This document shows, one piece after another, positions 34,416-43,396 of a DNA stretch of 64,000 nt. A program made the translations under genes and the position numbers. How positions within the stretch are numbered: the stretch's first letter is position 1; each line of letters starts with the position of its first letter. The notes under the pieces are model-generated. The model saw nothing but the letters and a program-made list of their open reading frames with translations. It searched no databases and was not told the DNA's origin. Source of the DNA: Candidatus Avelusimicrobium vaccinum (GTDB taxonomy: Bacteria; Elusimicrobiota; Elusimicrobia; Elusimicrobiales; Elusimicrobiaceae); NCBI GenBank assembly GCA_902794895.1, contig CADBIY010000002.1, positions 75,660 to 139,659 on the forward strand, read 5' to 3'.

Positions 34416-36704
34416 CTACTGGCAGAGATATTTCAACCCGTCTAAAAACAAATCTCGGGCCCTCTTTCCTTTCCCAAAATTAACAGATTTATTGCATAAA
34501 ATTTTCATTCCATCATCCAATGTTTCAAAAAACTCATAATGGAAATGGCCGTTGACCTGCTCATGAGCAACATAGCGCAGCATAGCGTTATTCGGTAATG
34601 ACAGAAAAGGCATGCCCGTAGTATCGAAGAAATTGAGCCCTCTCATTCCACATGTCACAAGCTGGGAAATCAAGTCTCTGCCGACAAGGTCTTTTAACTG
34701 AGTCCCCACCACATCTATAGTAGTCTCGAGTTCAGGCATCCACTGCCCCTTTCTATACACAGCCCTTAAGAACCCGTCATAATTGGAACGCATCACACCA
34801 ATCTTTCCGATTCGTTCAAGATTGGGGAAATTCTTCTTCTTGGCTAATTCTTGCCAAAACTCCTGTGTAAGCTCCCCGCCGCCATTGTTATATTGTTGCT
34901 TGAGCGTTTGTATGATATTCTTTTCTTGCTGCGTCAAGTTTTTAAGAGCATTTTGGGTTGCTTCATCTCCTTTGTTGAATATATCCTCAAAGTTGCGGGC
35001 ATGCTTGTTCCTGTTGGGAGTACTTCTGCGGAAATTGTTACAACTTTGCCGTAGCGCCGTTTGAAATGCTTGGGCAGTGTCAACAGATGTTGCGCCCGCC
35101 ACGGAAGACAGCATAACCATATTCTCTCGTAATGCTTCGGATTCCAAAACGACTTCTATGGTCACAACATCCCCTAACGCATTGGTCAGTTGCTTTGTAA
35201 TAATCCATTCACCATTATTGTTTAGGCCATCTCTTATTACACTTGCCGTTGCTCCCGCAAATAATTCCTCCACTTCGCCGTCTTCCGTTTCCAAATTATG
35301 CCGTAGTAAATTATTAAAGGCTCGCTGCGCCATCGGGCTAAGCGCCTGCTTAAAAGCAATACCAACTACAATAATCGCCCCAACCACTAACGCTGCTTCT
35401 GAAAGAGCTGCCCCCTCTAAAGCAGTTGCCAGTTCCGTGCTGGGTAATACCGCTACGACAACCATACCTGCTTCAAATCCCGACCCGGATGATGCGATCG
35501 ATTCCGTAGCTTGACGAAGTTTTTCGGCCGGAGAATCGTATAATCTACTTGTTAGGTAAAGTAGTACTTGATAGACGGCTAAATCTTCTCGATTTTCCTT
35601 TGATAAATTTTTATTTACTCCCGCAAACACGGTAAGCAATTGTGTCTTATCAGCATCCGAAAGAGAAAATTTACCACTTTCCACCCCAACAATAGCTTGG
35701 GCAGCTGCCCACTTTACACGAAGCGGATAGTTCCCCCTAATAAATTTAAAAATTCGTTCTTTTTCATTGGCCGCAATCGATTTCGCGTACAATACAAAGC
35801 TGAAATTTAATAAATAAGCAGATACATAATTTGAATCGCTTGGATTAGCGCTCCCTTTTACAAGTTCTTCTATATATGCCGTTAAATCTGCTCCTTGCTC
35901 ATAAGTTTTTAGCAATTTTTCTAATAAGGCTCTCAACTGCGCATTGGATTTTTTACCCTGGCTTTCTTGCAAGGCACGGGGCCAACCCGGCAATAGTGGG
36001 GCCGTTGGGATGGCACGTGAGCCGCCAGATTCATCCGAATATCCTCCAGGTTGTCCTCCTTTTATAAACAAACTTAACTGATCATACAACCTCTGCTCCC
36101 AACGAATCGTCCATTTCTGGGCAGTTTGTTGTTCCGGTGACAACTCGGCGATCAATTTTTCAAATTCGGCTTTTCCCTCTAAAGCCAACTGCATCATTTC
36201 CTCGTTAAATGCATTGCGATTTCCTTGAAAATACAGAAGTGCAAACCGAAAACAGGAAGGGTTATGTCTCCTATTCCTTATCCGCTCTTGTAGCGACAAA
36301 TCATTACAAAAATAGCGTTCCCCACTGACATATTGCGGCATTACTTGAGTTAGAGTACCGTTCAAATAATTAATATAGTCCACAATGGCATAACTGCGTT
36401 TCCAAGATTGGATTTTTTGAGCTAGTTTTTCTGTTTGTTCATTAGACATCCGGCAGGAATGACGTATTTCTTGACGCTGTCCTTCCAGCCACGTCACAGC
36501 ACTTTCCACGCAAGACCACGTAACGCTATTGTTATCAATACGCTTGGTCATCTCTTCAAAGGTACACTCGTTTTTCTGCGCTAATTGTTCATTTACAGAC
36601 TTTTCAATACGGGAAGATAGATTCCCCGCCTTTAGGGATTCTGCCCACAACGGGGCCGGAAAAGTTAACAATACACTTAATATTAAGCTTAAAAGTATTC
36701 GCAT
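34416..36704 (-). CDS. Large exported protein of unknown function
   Basis: A 762-residue protein with a clear signal peptide (MRILLSLILSVLLTFPAPLW, cut after WAES). The mature part is mostly helical. Residues about 30-380 are charged with scattered cysteines. A hydrophobic Ala/Val-rich stretch near 410-450 (VVVAVLPSTELATALEG, LVVGAIIVVGIAF) could span a membrane. The C-terminal third begins near residue 540 with a QSCNNFRRSTPNRNKHARNF segment and ends in a globular region (HEQVNGHFHYEFFETLDDG). A hydrophobic segment before a C-terminal domain is seen in some secreted toxins, but no toxin motif is recognised. AGAGGTG precedes the ATG. Function unknown. Confidence 0.7.
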   Translation of the reverse strand: MRILLSLILSVLLTFPAPLWAESLKAGNLSSRIEKSVNEQLAQKNECTFEEMTKRIDNNSVTWSCVESAVTWLEGQRQEIRHSCRMSNEQTEKLAQKIQSWKRSYAIVDYINYLNGTLTQVMPQYVSGERYFCNDLSLQERIRNRRHNPSCFRFALLYFQGNRNAFNEEMMQLALEGKAEFEKLIAELSPEQQTAQKWTIRWEQRLYDQLSLFIKGGQPGGYSDESGGSRAIPTAPLLPGWPRALQESQGKKSNAQLRALLEKLLKTYEQGADLTAYIEELVKGSANPSDSNYVSAYLLNFSFVLYAKSIAANEKERIFKFIRGNYPLRVKWAAAQAIVGVESGKFSLSDADKTQLLTVFAGVNKNLSKENREDLAVYQVLLYLTSRLYDSPAEKLRQATESIASSGSGFEAGMVVVAVLPSTELATALEGAALSEAALVVGAIIVVGIAFKQALSPMAQRAFNNLLRHNLETEDGEVEELFAGATASVIRDGLNNNGEWIITKQLTNALGDVVTIEVVLESEALRENMVMLSSVAGATSVDTAQAFQTALRQSCNNFRRSTPNRNKHARNFEDIFNKGDEATQNALKNLTQQEKNIIQTLKQQYNNGGGELTQEFWQELAKKKNFPNLERIGKIGVMRSNYDGFLRAVYRKGQWMPELETTIDVVGTQLKDLVGRDLISQLVTCGMRGLNFFDTTGMPFLSLPNNAMLRYVAHEQVNGHFHYEFFETLDDGMKILCNKSVNFGKGKRARDLFLDGLKYLCQ

Positions 36705-36805
36705 AAACACCTCTGTACTTCCTATTATACTTAGATTTTACAGCAAAACAAGGGAAAACCGGCCTACATTGGCTCTGGGCCTTTACGCCCAAAATTCATC
36801 ACTTA

Positions 36806-37720
36806 CTACCAATTTTTGTGCCGCCAGAACATCATCACCAACCACACTAAAATTAAACAAACCCCCATCAGCATCCAAAATGCATCCGGGTGGTCCGCCA
36901 GCGGCAGGGCAACGTTCATACCGTATACACTAACAACTAAGGTGGGTACCATCATCCAAATGGTAATAACATTTAATTTTTTGATTAGTAAATTCAAATT
37001 ATTGCTGACAATCGATGCGCGTGCCCCTAGCAGTTGGGCCAAAATGTTGGAATAAATATCCGCCTGTGTTTTGCACTGCATATTTTCTACAATCATATCA
37101 TCTAACATTTCTTCGTCTTTTTCTTCAAAACCGATACGGGCGGACAAGTTACGCATTTTTTCAAACACAAATCCGTTTGAAGTAATGGCTTCGGCATAAT
37201 ACACCAAACTTTTTTCCAAACTAAATAAATTTTGCAGATAGGTATTATCCATTGCCTCGGTGGTTTTATCTTCAATTTCTTCCGAAATCATATGGATAAT
37301 ACGCAAGTGTTCCACGTAATGCGAAATAGAATTATAAACCAATTTTAAAAAAATCTCTTTAATCGAAGAAACACTTTGGAAGCGCTTCCCTACAAAAAGC
37401 GGAATATCCTCGGCAAGCACAATCACCAATTTTTGTTCAAACAGGAACATGCCTACGGAAGCAACTTTAAATTCCAACTGGTCTTTACCGGAATAATTCT
37501 TTGGGCGTTTATAAATCATTACAATATGTTCCGGTTCAAACTCAAGCCGTGGAAGTTCATCCGGGTCTAACGCAGAAGCCAACGTATGCTCATCAATTTG
37601 ATACTGATCTACCAAAAAGCGCTGTTCTTGTGCATCAGGGTTCGTATACACATATACCTGCGCATTTTCTCCGTTTACTTCTACCAGTTTTTTATTTGAA
37701 ATAATGTATTTCTTCAACAT
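36806..37720 (-). CDS. corA: CorA-family divalent-cation (Mg2+) channel
   Basis: A 304-residue protein with a large cytoplasmic N-terminal domain and two C-terminal membrane helices. The signature YGMNV, with the GMN selectivity filter of CorA, sits at the end of the first helix (near residue 272). The extended acidic-helical region before it (EEIEDKTTEAMDN, EEKDEEMLDDMIVENM) matches the CorA stalk. It imports Mg2+ (or Co2+/Ni2+). The start at MLKKYIISNK is favoured by GGAAGAGACGG upstream. Its promoter holds a dyad in the spacer (37759-37788). Confidence 0.88.
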   Translation of the reverse strand: MLKKYIISNKKLVEVNGENAQVYVYTNPDAQEQRFLVDQYQIDEHTLASALDPDELPRLEFEPEHIVMIYKRPKNYSGKDQLEFKVASVGMFLFEQKLVIVLAEDIPLFVGKRFQSVSSIKEIFLKLVYNSISHYVEHLRIIHMISEEIEDKTTEAMDNTYLQNLFSLEKSLVYYAEAITSNGFVFEKMRNLSARIGFEEKDEEMLDDMIVENMQCKTQADIYSNILAQLLGARASIVSNNLNLLIKKLNVITIWMMVPTLVVSVYGMNVALPLADHPDAFWMLMGVCLILVWLVMMFWRHKNW

Positions 37721-37758
37721 AGCCGTCTCTTCCGAAAACATTTGTTTCGTTTCTTTTT

Positions 37759-37788
37759 ATGATACCACCTGTTAGGGTGGGTTGTAAA
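37759..37788 (-). promoter_or_regulatory. corA promoter with a dyad in the spacer
   Basis: On the minus strand TTTACA (37788-37783) and TATCAT (37764-37759) are 18 nt apart. The spacer carries CCACC-ctaaca-GGTGG, an inverted repeat that a regulator could bind between the boxes. Confidence 0.5.
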
Positions 37789-37794
37789 GATTTT

Positions 37795-39150
37795 TTAGTT
37801 ATTTTTACACTTGGCTTGGGCTAATTCTTTAGCCAAATATTGGTGGGTCTCGCTCACTACTTCCCGGCGAAGCAACCACAAGCCTAACAGATTAGGAATA
37901 CACATCACCGCAATGGCTGTATCGGCCAGTTCCCAAACTAGTTTCGGACTCAAAAAACCACCGATACACATAACCGACAACCACACCACATATACCGGTT
38001 TCTCGATGGATTTATGGATGCAAAACTGTACCGATTTAGCCGTATAAAAACTCCATCCTACTAACGTGCTAAATGCAAATAACGATAAGGAAAGAAGTAA
38101 TAATAAAGGGCCGGCCCGTAGCGTACCGAATGCTTGTTGCGCCAAATCCGCCCCAAAAAATTGACCGCTTTGCCAGTCTCCGGCAATCACCACTGCCACC
38201 CCGGAAAGCAAACAAATTACCAGTGTATCCCAAAACACAGTCGTTGCAGATACAAGCCCTTGACGGACCGGATTCGGTGTTTGTGCAGCCGCCGCGGCGA
38301 TCGCACCGCTACCACTACCCGCTTCGTTAGAAAGCACCCCGCGCGACACCCCGTAACGGATGGCTTCTTTAAAGGTAATCCCTACGGCTCCCCCCAAAAG
38401 GGCTGTACCGCTAAAAGCACTTTTAAAAATACAGGCAATTGCCCAAGGCAGTTTAGGCAAATGAATAAAAATAACTACGCAACATAGCCCAATATACAAA
38501 ATAGCCATAAAAGGAACTAACCACTTGCATACGGCCGCTATTTTTTGCACGCCGCCCAAAATAACTAAAGCCGTTAAAAAGACTAATCCTGCCGTCGTCC
38601 AATAAGACGGTACCTGTAGTACCGAAGCGTAAATCGCCGCCAGCGAATTGGTCTGGATAAGTGCATCTGCAAATCCCATTAAAGCGGTAGCAGCGGCAAA
38701 TGTAAAGGCCCACTTTTTCATTTTTAAACCGTTTTGCAGAACATACATGGGCCCGCCGACATACTCACCTTTTTCATTTTTTTCGCGGTATTTTACCGCC
38801 AGTACGGACTCGGCATATTTGGTAGCCATGGCAAAGAAAGCAGAAAAAATCATCCAAAACAAGGCACCCGGGCCTCCGGTAGATATAGCAGCCGCTACCC
38901 CTACAATGTTTCCCGTACCCACCATGGCGGCTAAAGCCAATACCAACGCCCCGAAACTGCTGATAACTCCGGCAGAAGCACTTTTTTTGATAGACAAAGA
39001 AACGGATGCAAGCAGATGCCGTTGAATGAATTTCAATTTAACGGTAAAATAAATGCTGAATCCCAAAATAAGGGCCAGCATCGGCCCCCCCCATAAAAAG
39101 GAGTTAAACCGAACTACGTAGTTAGTAAATTGTTCCAAAAACACTGTCAT
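37795..39150 (-). CDS. Sodium:alanine symporter (AGCS family)
   Basis: A 451-residue inner-membrane protein with ten to eleven hydrophobic helices. It shows the AGCS signature region GGPMYVLQNGLKMKKWAF near residue 130 and GVSRGVLSNEAGSGSGAIAAAAAQT near residue 275, of which the core SNEAGSGSG is characteristic. It would import alanine or glycine with Na+. The start at MTVFLEQFTN (39150) is chosen. An in-frame start eight codons upstream falls inside the hairpin that ends the kinase gene. The ribosome-binding site is weak (TATAGG). Confidence 0.9.
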   Translation of the reverse strand: MTVFLEQFTNYVVRFNSFLWGGPMLALILGFSIYFTVKLKFIQRHLLASVSLSIKKSASAGVISSFGALVLALAAMVGTGNIVGVAAAISTGGPGALFWMIFSAFFAMATKYAESVLAVKYREKNEKGEYVGGPMYVLQNGLKMKKWAFTFAAATALMGFADALIQTNSLAAIYASVLQVPSYWTTAGLVFLTALVILGGVQKIAAVCKWLVPFMAILYIGLCCVVIFIHLPKLPWAIACIFKSAFSGTALLGGAVGITFKEAIRYGVSRGVLSNEAGSGSGAIAAAAAQTPNPVRQGLVSATTVFWDTLVICLLSGVAVVIAGDWQSGQFFGADLAQQAFGTLRAGPLLLLLSLSLFAFSTLVGWSFYTAKSVQFCIHKSIEKPVYVVWLSVMCIGGFLSPKLVWELADTAIAVMCIPNLLGLWLLRREVVSETHQYLAKELAQAKCKNN

Positions 39151-39162
39151 CCTATACACACA

Positions 39163-39190
39163 AAACGGCCCCATTTACAAGCAGCCGTTT
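39163..39190 (-). terminator. Hairpin between the kinase gene and the alanine symporter gene
   Basis: AAACGGC pairs with GCCGTTT around a 14-nt loop. On the minus strand it ends with TTTTG. It is only a moderate terminator and may allow read-through into the symporter gene. Confidence 0.5.
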
Positions 39191-39196
39191 CCCTAA

Positions 39197-40687
39197 TTAA
39201 TAATGCGTTTTTTCTAAATCTTCTTGCAAGGGCTCAATGGCCTGCAAACGGCTCCAGAACTCATCAATATTTTGGATGCGTTCTTTCGGATCTTCCTTCA
39301 AGGCATCTGCTAAGAGACCGTCTACTTCAGCCGGGATGAAAGGAGCCAGTTTAGAGGGAGGTACAATTTTTTTATTTGCAATATCAAATCCCTTCACTGT
39401 CCATGGAACCTGCCCGACAAGGGCTTCATACAAACAAAGTGCTAACGAATAAATATCCGATTGCTTACGCATAAATCCCTTTTGCTGTTCGGGCGCCATA
39501 TAAGCCGGTGTTCCCGCCACGGTGCGCGCACCGGTATCGTTATCGGCTAGTTTTTTGGCTACTCCAAAATCCATAACTTTGGCTTTATCATCTCCGTAAA
39601 TCATAATATTGCCCGGTTTTAAATCGCAATGAATAATATCTTGGGCATGGGCATAATGGAGACCGCGGCAAACATACTCAAAAATCTGCTTTGCTTTTGA
39701 AAAAGGCAAACGCCCGTCAATATCAAGCCGGGTTTCCAGCGTTTGTCCGTCTACGTATTCAAACACTAAATATAAGGCACTTTCCGATTCAATGACCGTG
39801 TAAATTTCCACAATACACGGATGTCGCAGTAAAGCCACCAACCGTGCTTCGGCTAAAAATTGCTCCCGCACGTATGCGCTGCGTACCAGTTCTGGCCGCA
39901 CACGCTTAATAGCCACCTTGCGTTTAAGCACTTTATCATAGGCCTCATACACGGTTCCCATGCCGCCTTCCCCGATCTGCCGAATAAAATCATATTGTTC
40001 CTTAATTTCAACTTCCCGGCGGGAAAATGCGTTTTTGGGACGGCGGAATACATCTTCATAACGCCAATAAACATATAATAGAATGGCCGCCAATACAGCC
40101 AGAAAATACAAAATCAGCCACGAAGATGATTTTGTAGATTGCGTGGTAACCGGCTTTTCTTCTTTCGGCTTGGGCAGAGACATTTTTTCCCGCAGTTCGT
40201 CTTGCAAATCTTTGGCTAAGCGGGAAGAAGGATTTAATTTTAAAGCCGTTTCCAAATCAATTTGGCAACGTTCGTATTGTTCTTGTTGCAAATAAGCCCC
40301 TGCACGCAAAATATAAGGGCGGGAATCTTGCGGAGCCAACGCGATGGCCTGCCCCGCAGAATAAATAACATCATCATATTTTTCTAATCCGTCGTATGCA
40401 ATCGCAAGTAAAAGCGGGAAACGGTTATCTAAAAAATTTTTGGCGGTTAATTCGTTAATGCGTTTAACGACATCTTCAAATTGTTGGTTTTTTAATTTTT
40501 CATTTAACGAAGCCACTTCTGCATTACGGGCTTTTTGATCAAATGCTTTTGTTTTGGCAGATACATTGGTCTGGGCAGAAAAATTTCCGCCCACCAATAA
40601 TGGCACAGCGGCTTTTTCTTCAGCGGCATACACAGCAAAAGCGCCCCATAACAATACCAACATTCCCAATATACACCGTTTCAGCAT
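39197..40687 (-). CDS. Membrane Ser/Thr protein kinase with exported TPR domain
   Basis: A 496-residue protein. A signal-like N-terminus (MLKRCILGMLVLLWGAFAVYA) is followed by TPR repeats at about residues 60-170, a membrane helix near 189-207 (WLILYFLAVLAAILLYVYW), and a C-terminal Hanks-type kinase. The kinase has IGEGGMGTVYEAYD (Gly loop), VAIKR (Lys), HCDLKPGN (catalytic loop) and MDFGVAKK. Residue order puts the TPR part outside and the kinase in the cytoplasm, so TPR binding could be a signal input. The catalytic loop is HCD rather than HRD, so activation may not need loop phosphorylation. Its promoter is of the leaderless type. Confidence 0.88.
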   Translation of the reverse strand: MLKRCILGMLVLLWGAFAVYAAEEKAAVPLLVGGNFSAQTNVSAKTKAFDQKARNAEVASLNEKLKNQQFEDVVKRINELTAKNFLDNRFPLLLAIAYDGLEKYDDVIYSAGQAIALAPQDSRPYILRAGAYLQQEQYERCQIDLETALKLNPSSRLAKDLQDELREKMSLPKPKEEKPVTTQSTKSSSWLILYFLAVLAAILLYVYWRYEDVFRRPKNAFSRREVEIKEQYDFIRQIGEGGMGTVYEAYDKVLKRKVAIKRVRPELVRSAYVREQFLAEARLVALLRHPCIVEIYTVIESESALYLVFEYVDGQTLETRLDIDGRLPFSKAKQIFEYVCRGLHYAHAQDIIHCDLKPGNIMIYGDDKAKVMDFGVAKKLADNDTGARTVAGTPAYMAPEQQKGFMRKQSDIYSLALCLYEALVGQVPWTVKGFDIANKKIVPPSKLAPFIPAEVDGLLADALKEDPKERIQNIDEFWSRLQAIEPLQEDLEKTHY

Positions 40688-40693
40688 ATAGAT

Positions 40694-40702
40694 ATTCTAG
40701 CA
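40694..40702 (-). promoter_or_regulatory. Extended -10 promoter of the kinase gene (leaderless)
   Basis: On the minus strand TGCTAGAAT ends 6 nt before the ATG, the same arrangement as at lptF and buk. Confidence 0.6.
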
Positions 40703-40760
40703 CAAAGAAAAAAGAAAAGGTGGACTTTTTCGGTTATTTTCACAGATCCCTAATAATTCA

Positions 40761-40766
40761 TATAAT
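40761..40766 (+). promoter_or_regulatory. -10 box of murI (leaderless)
   Basis: A perfect TATAAT ends 6 nt before the murI ATG. There is no TG extension and no ribosome-binding site. Confidence 0.6.
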
Positions 40767-40772
40767 AGAATT

Positions 40773-41567
40773 ATGAACAAACAAGCCATTGGCATTTTTG
40801 ATTCCGGACTAGGCGGCTTAACTATTTTAAAAGCATTGCGCCAACAACTTCCCCACGAAGATTTTATTTATTTTGGCGATACGGCCAATGTTCCTTACGG
40901 TGCAAAATCGAAACAAACCGTTACCCGTTTTGCCACCGCCATTGCTCATTTTTTGGAAGCGCAACAGGTGAAGTTAATTGTAGTTGCCTGTAATACGGCT
41001 TCCGCGCTGGCATTAGCCGAACTGCGCCGCCAATGCAAGGTGCCTGTATTAGGGGTTATTGAGCCCGGGGCTATTGCCGCCGCTAATGCTACCCGTAACC
41101 GCCGGATTGCCGTCCTGGGTACCGAAGCAACTGTACGGAGTAATGCCTATGCCAAAGCCGTGCTTAAAAAATTACCAAATGCCAAAATTTTACAACAACC
41201 GTGTCCGCTTTTTGTACCTTTAGTAGAAGAAAATTGGACTCACACTCCCGCGGCCCGGCTGATTGCACAAACTTACTTGGCTCCCATCAAACGACACCGT
41301 GCAGACACCTTAATTCTCGGATGCACCCATTATCCCATTTTAAAATCATTAATCGGCCAAATTATGGGCAAACAAGTTGCCTTAGTGGATCCTGCCCAAA
41401 TTACTGCCCAAGCCGTGGCCCGGTTTTTAGAACCGGCACACCATCCGGGCCACAAGGGCAAATTAACAGTTTACGCCAGTGACGACCCGGCCCGATTCAA
41501 ACGGTTGGCCAGCCTTTTATTGGGAAGCCCCATTTCAAAAGTTCATTTAAAAAAATTAAACGTATGA
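40773..41567 (+). CDS. murI: Glutamate racemase
   Basis: It makes D-glutamate for peptidoglycan. The 264-residue protein begins with IGIFDSGLGGLTILKAL (catalytic-loop Asp-Ser), has VACNTASALAL near residue 74 (first catalytic Cys) and LILGCTHYPIL near residue 180 (second catalytic Cys). The family length and all motifs are present. Its last codons overlap the pgeF start (ATGA), so the two are co-translated. Confidence 0.95.
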   Translation: MNKQAIGIFDSGLGGLTILKALRQQLPHEDFIYFGDTANVPYGAKSKQTVTRFATAIAHFLEAQQVKLIVVACNTASALALAELRRQCKVPVLGVIEPGAIAAANATRNRRIAVLGTEATVRSNAYAKAVLKKLPNAKILQQPCPLFVPLVEENWTHTPAARLIAQTYLAPIKRHRADTLILGCTHYPILKSLIGQIMGKQVALVDPAQITAQAVARFLEPAHHPGHKGKLTVYASDDPARFKRLASLLLGSPISKVHLKKLNV

Positions 41568-42247
41568 AAATATATACCGATAACCGCTTGCTTTCTGCCG
41601 GGTTTATAGGAGGAACACTCTCTCGCCATAGCGGCAACATGTGTGATTTGTCCGCACAAAATACAATTTATGAACAATTAGAAATTCCTCCGCAAAAAAT
41701 GGCTCATTTCCATCAAACGCATAGTGACCGTATTATCACAATTTCTGATCATAAAAATTTGCCTCCGGTAACCCCGTTACAAGATGCCGACGGTTGGTTA
41801 GTGACTACTTCTGGTTGCGGAGCCGCCATCTTAACGGCAGACTGTGTACCTCTTTTTTTATGGGATACCCAAAGCAAAGCCTTTGCCTTATCACATTGCG
41901 GATGGAGAGGTATTGTTAAAAAATTACCTTTTTTAACAGCAAAGGCATTACTTCAAACAGGAGCAAAACATATTCAAGGATGGCTGGGGCCGCATATCCA
42001 AAGTTGTTGTTTTGAAGTGCAGCAGGAAGTAGCCGATTTATTTATTCCCAAAAGCGTGCTGCATAAAAACGGAAAAATTTTTATCAATTTAAATACCGAA
42101 ATTTTACAGCAATTGCAAGAGGCCGGCTTGGATATTTCCCAAATCAAAACGCCTTATTATTGTACCTGTGGCGATAAAGAAAATTTCTTCTCCTGGCGGC
42201 GGGATCACATCCGCCAAAATCTGTTGTCTTTTATTTACCGCCCTTAA
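41564..42247 (+). CDS. pgeF: PgeF/YfiH-type (Cu-oxidase_4) protein
   Basis: A 227-residue protein of the 'laccase-domain' family. E. coli YfiH members clear mistakes in peptidoglycan precursors (L-Ser in place of L-Ala), and related proteins act as purine-nucleoside phosphorylases. The motif HFHQTHSD near residue 47, TADCVPLFLW near residue 86, HCGWRG near residue 106 and the C-terminal CTCGDKENFFSWRRD are typical metal-site and active-site blocks. The overlap with murI supports a cell-wall role. Confidence 0.88.
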   Translation: MKIYTDNRLLSAGFIGGTLSRHSGNMCDLSAQNTIYEQLEIPPQKMAHFHQTHSDRIITISDHKNLPPVTPLQDADGWLVTTSGCGAAILTADCVPLFLWDTQSKAFALSHCGWRGIVKKLPFLTAKALLQTGAKHIQGWLGPHIQSCCFEVQQEVADLFIPKSVLHKNGKIFINLNTEILQQLQEAGLDISQIKTPYYCTCGDKENFFSWRRDHIRQNLLSFIYRP

Positions 42248-42253
42248 AATTAC

Positions 42254-42283
42254 TTGCATCAACTCTTGCGATTTACATACAAT
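42254..42283 (+). promoter_or_regulatory. Promoter of the receiver-GGDEF gene (leaderless)
   Basis: TTGCAT (42254-42259) and TACAAT (42278-42283) are 18 nt apart. The -10 ends 7 nt before the ATG. Confidence 0.6.
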
Positions 42284-42290
42284 AAACTCT

Positions 42291-43220
42291 ATGGAACATA
42301 CTGCTAAAATTTTACTCGCTGACGATTCGCATGCCATTCGTTTTTTGGTATCCGAGATATTAACCTCTGCCGGATTTGAAGTTATTCAGGCCGAAGACGG
42401 ACAAGAAGCGATTGAAAAAACGTATAAGGAAAATCCCGATTTACTGATTTTAGACTATGAAATGCCGAAAAAAACCGGATTTGAAGTAGTGCGCGAAGTA
42501 CGCAGTCACACCGGGTATTTACATACACCTATTATTATTTTTACGGCCGTAACTGATAAAGAAACAAAGTTGGAAGGGCTCGGTTTAGACATTGATGACT
42601 ATTTAACTAAACCGGCTGACGAAGATGAAATCGTCGCGCGTGTAAAACTTCTTTTAAAACGCAATAAACAAAAAATGGATTCTAACCCGTTAACCCGTTT
42701 GCCCGGGAATCCTTCCATTCAAACCCGAATAGAAGCGGAAATTGCTTCCGGCCGAAAATTTGCCGTCTTATATTGTGATTTAAACAATTTTAAATCCTTC
42801 AATGATAAATATGGATTTGAAGCGGGAGATCAAGTATTAAAAACAGAGGCAGATATTATTGTTAAAGCCGCCGCACAAGATCCTACTTCATTTGTTGGCC
42901 ATATTGGCGGAGATGATTTTATTGTCGTAAGTGCCTTTGATAAAGCCGAACCTATCGCCCGCCAAATTGTGCAGGAAACAGACCGTTTATCCCCCTCTTT
43001 TTATAATGAACAGGACCGCGAGCGCGGATATATGCTTTCTATCAACCGTAAAGGGGAACCGGAACAGTTTAGTTTGCTAGCCATTGGAATTGGAGTTGTC
43101 CATAATACAAAAAAACCGCTTACCTCGTTTGCCCAAGTCAGCAATATTGGGACAGAGTTAAAATGTTTGGCAAAAAAACATCCAGTCGGCAGTTATTATG
43201 TAATGGACCGCAGAAGTTAG
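42291..43220 (+). CDS. Response regulator with GGDEF-like domain
   Basis: A 309-residue protein with an N-terminal receiver (ADDSHAIRF acidic pair, LLILDYEMPKKTG phospho-Asp, TAVTDK, LTKPADEDE Lys) and a C-terminal GGDEF domain. The signature loop reads GGDDF instead of GGDEF/GGEEF, a conservative change at a metal-site residue. The nearby FAVLYCDLNNFKSFND block is intact. It may make cyclic di-GMP, or may only bind it. YajQ at 11085 is a possible receptor. An upstream in-frame ATG at 42168 lies inside pgeF, before the promoter, and is rejected. Confidence 0.88.
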   Translation: MEHTAKILLADDSHAIRFLVSEILTSAGFEVIQAEDGQEAIEKTYKENPDLLILDYEMPKKTGFEVVREVRSHTGYLHTPIIIFTAVTDKETKLEGLGLDIDDYLTKPADEDEIVARVKLLLKRNKQKMDSNPLTRLPGNPSIQTRIEAEIASGRKFAVLYCDLNNFKSFNDKYGFEAGDQVLKTEADIIVKAAAQDPTSFVGHIGGDDFIVVSAFDKAEPIARQIVQETDRLSPSFYNEQDRERGYMLSINRKGEPEQFSLLAIGIGVVHNTKKPLTSFAQVSNIGTELKCLAKKHPVGSYYVMDRRS

Positions 43221-43239
43221 TTTGATTTAGTTTGCTCTA

Positions 43240-43275
43240 AAATCCGGAGGATCCATTGTTCTCCGGATTTTTTTA
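43240..43275 (+). terminator. Terminator of the receiver-GGDEF gene
   Basis: AAATCCGGAG pairs with CTCCGGATTT around an 11-nt loop, followed by TTTTT. Confidence 0.85.
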
Positions 43276-43305
43276 AAAAAGGACCTCTGTTGTTTCTGTT
43301 ATAAA

Positions 43306-43363
43306 AACCCTTTTCTCTTACGATTCCGCTGCTACTTTAATATGAAATCCAAAGAAAAGGGTT
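43306..43363 (-). terminator. Terminator-like hairpin downstream of pgm
   Basis: AACCCTTTTCT (43306-43316) pairs with AGAAAAGGGTT (43353-43363) across a long loop of about 36 nt. Minus-strand reading leads into TTTAT. Confidence 0.5.
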
Positions 43364-43396
43364 CCTTTTTTCAGTTAGAAAACGAATGATCCAAAG

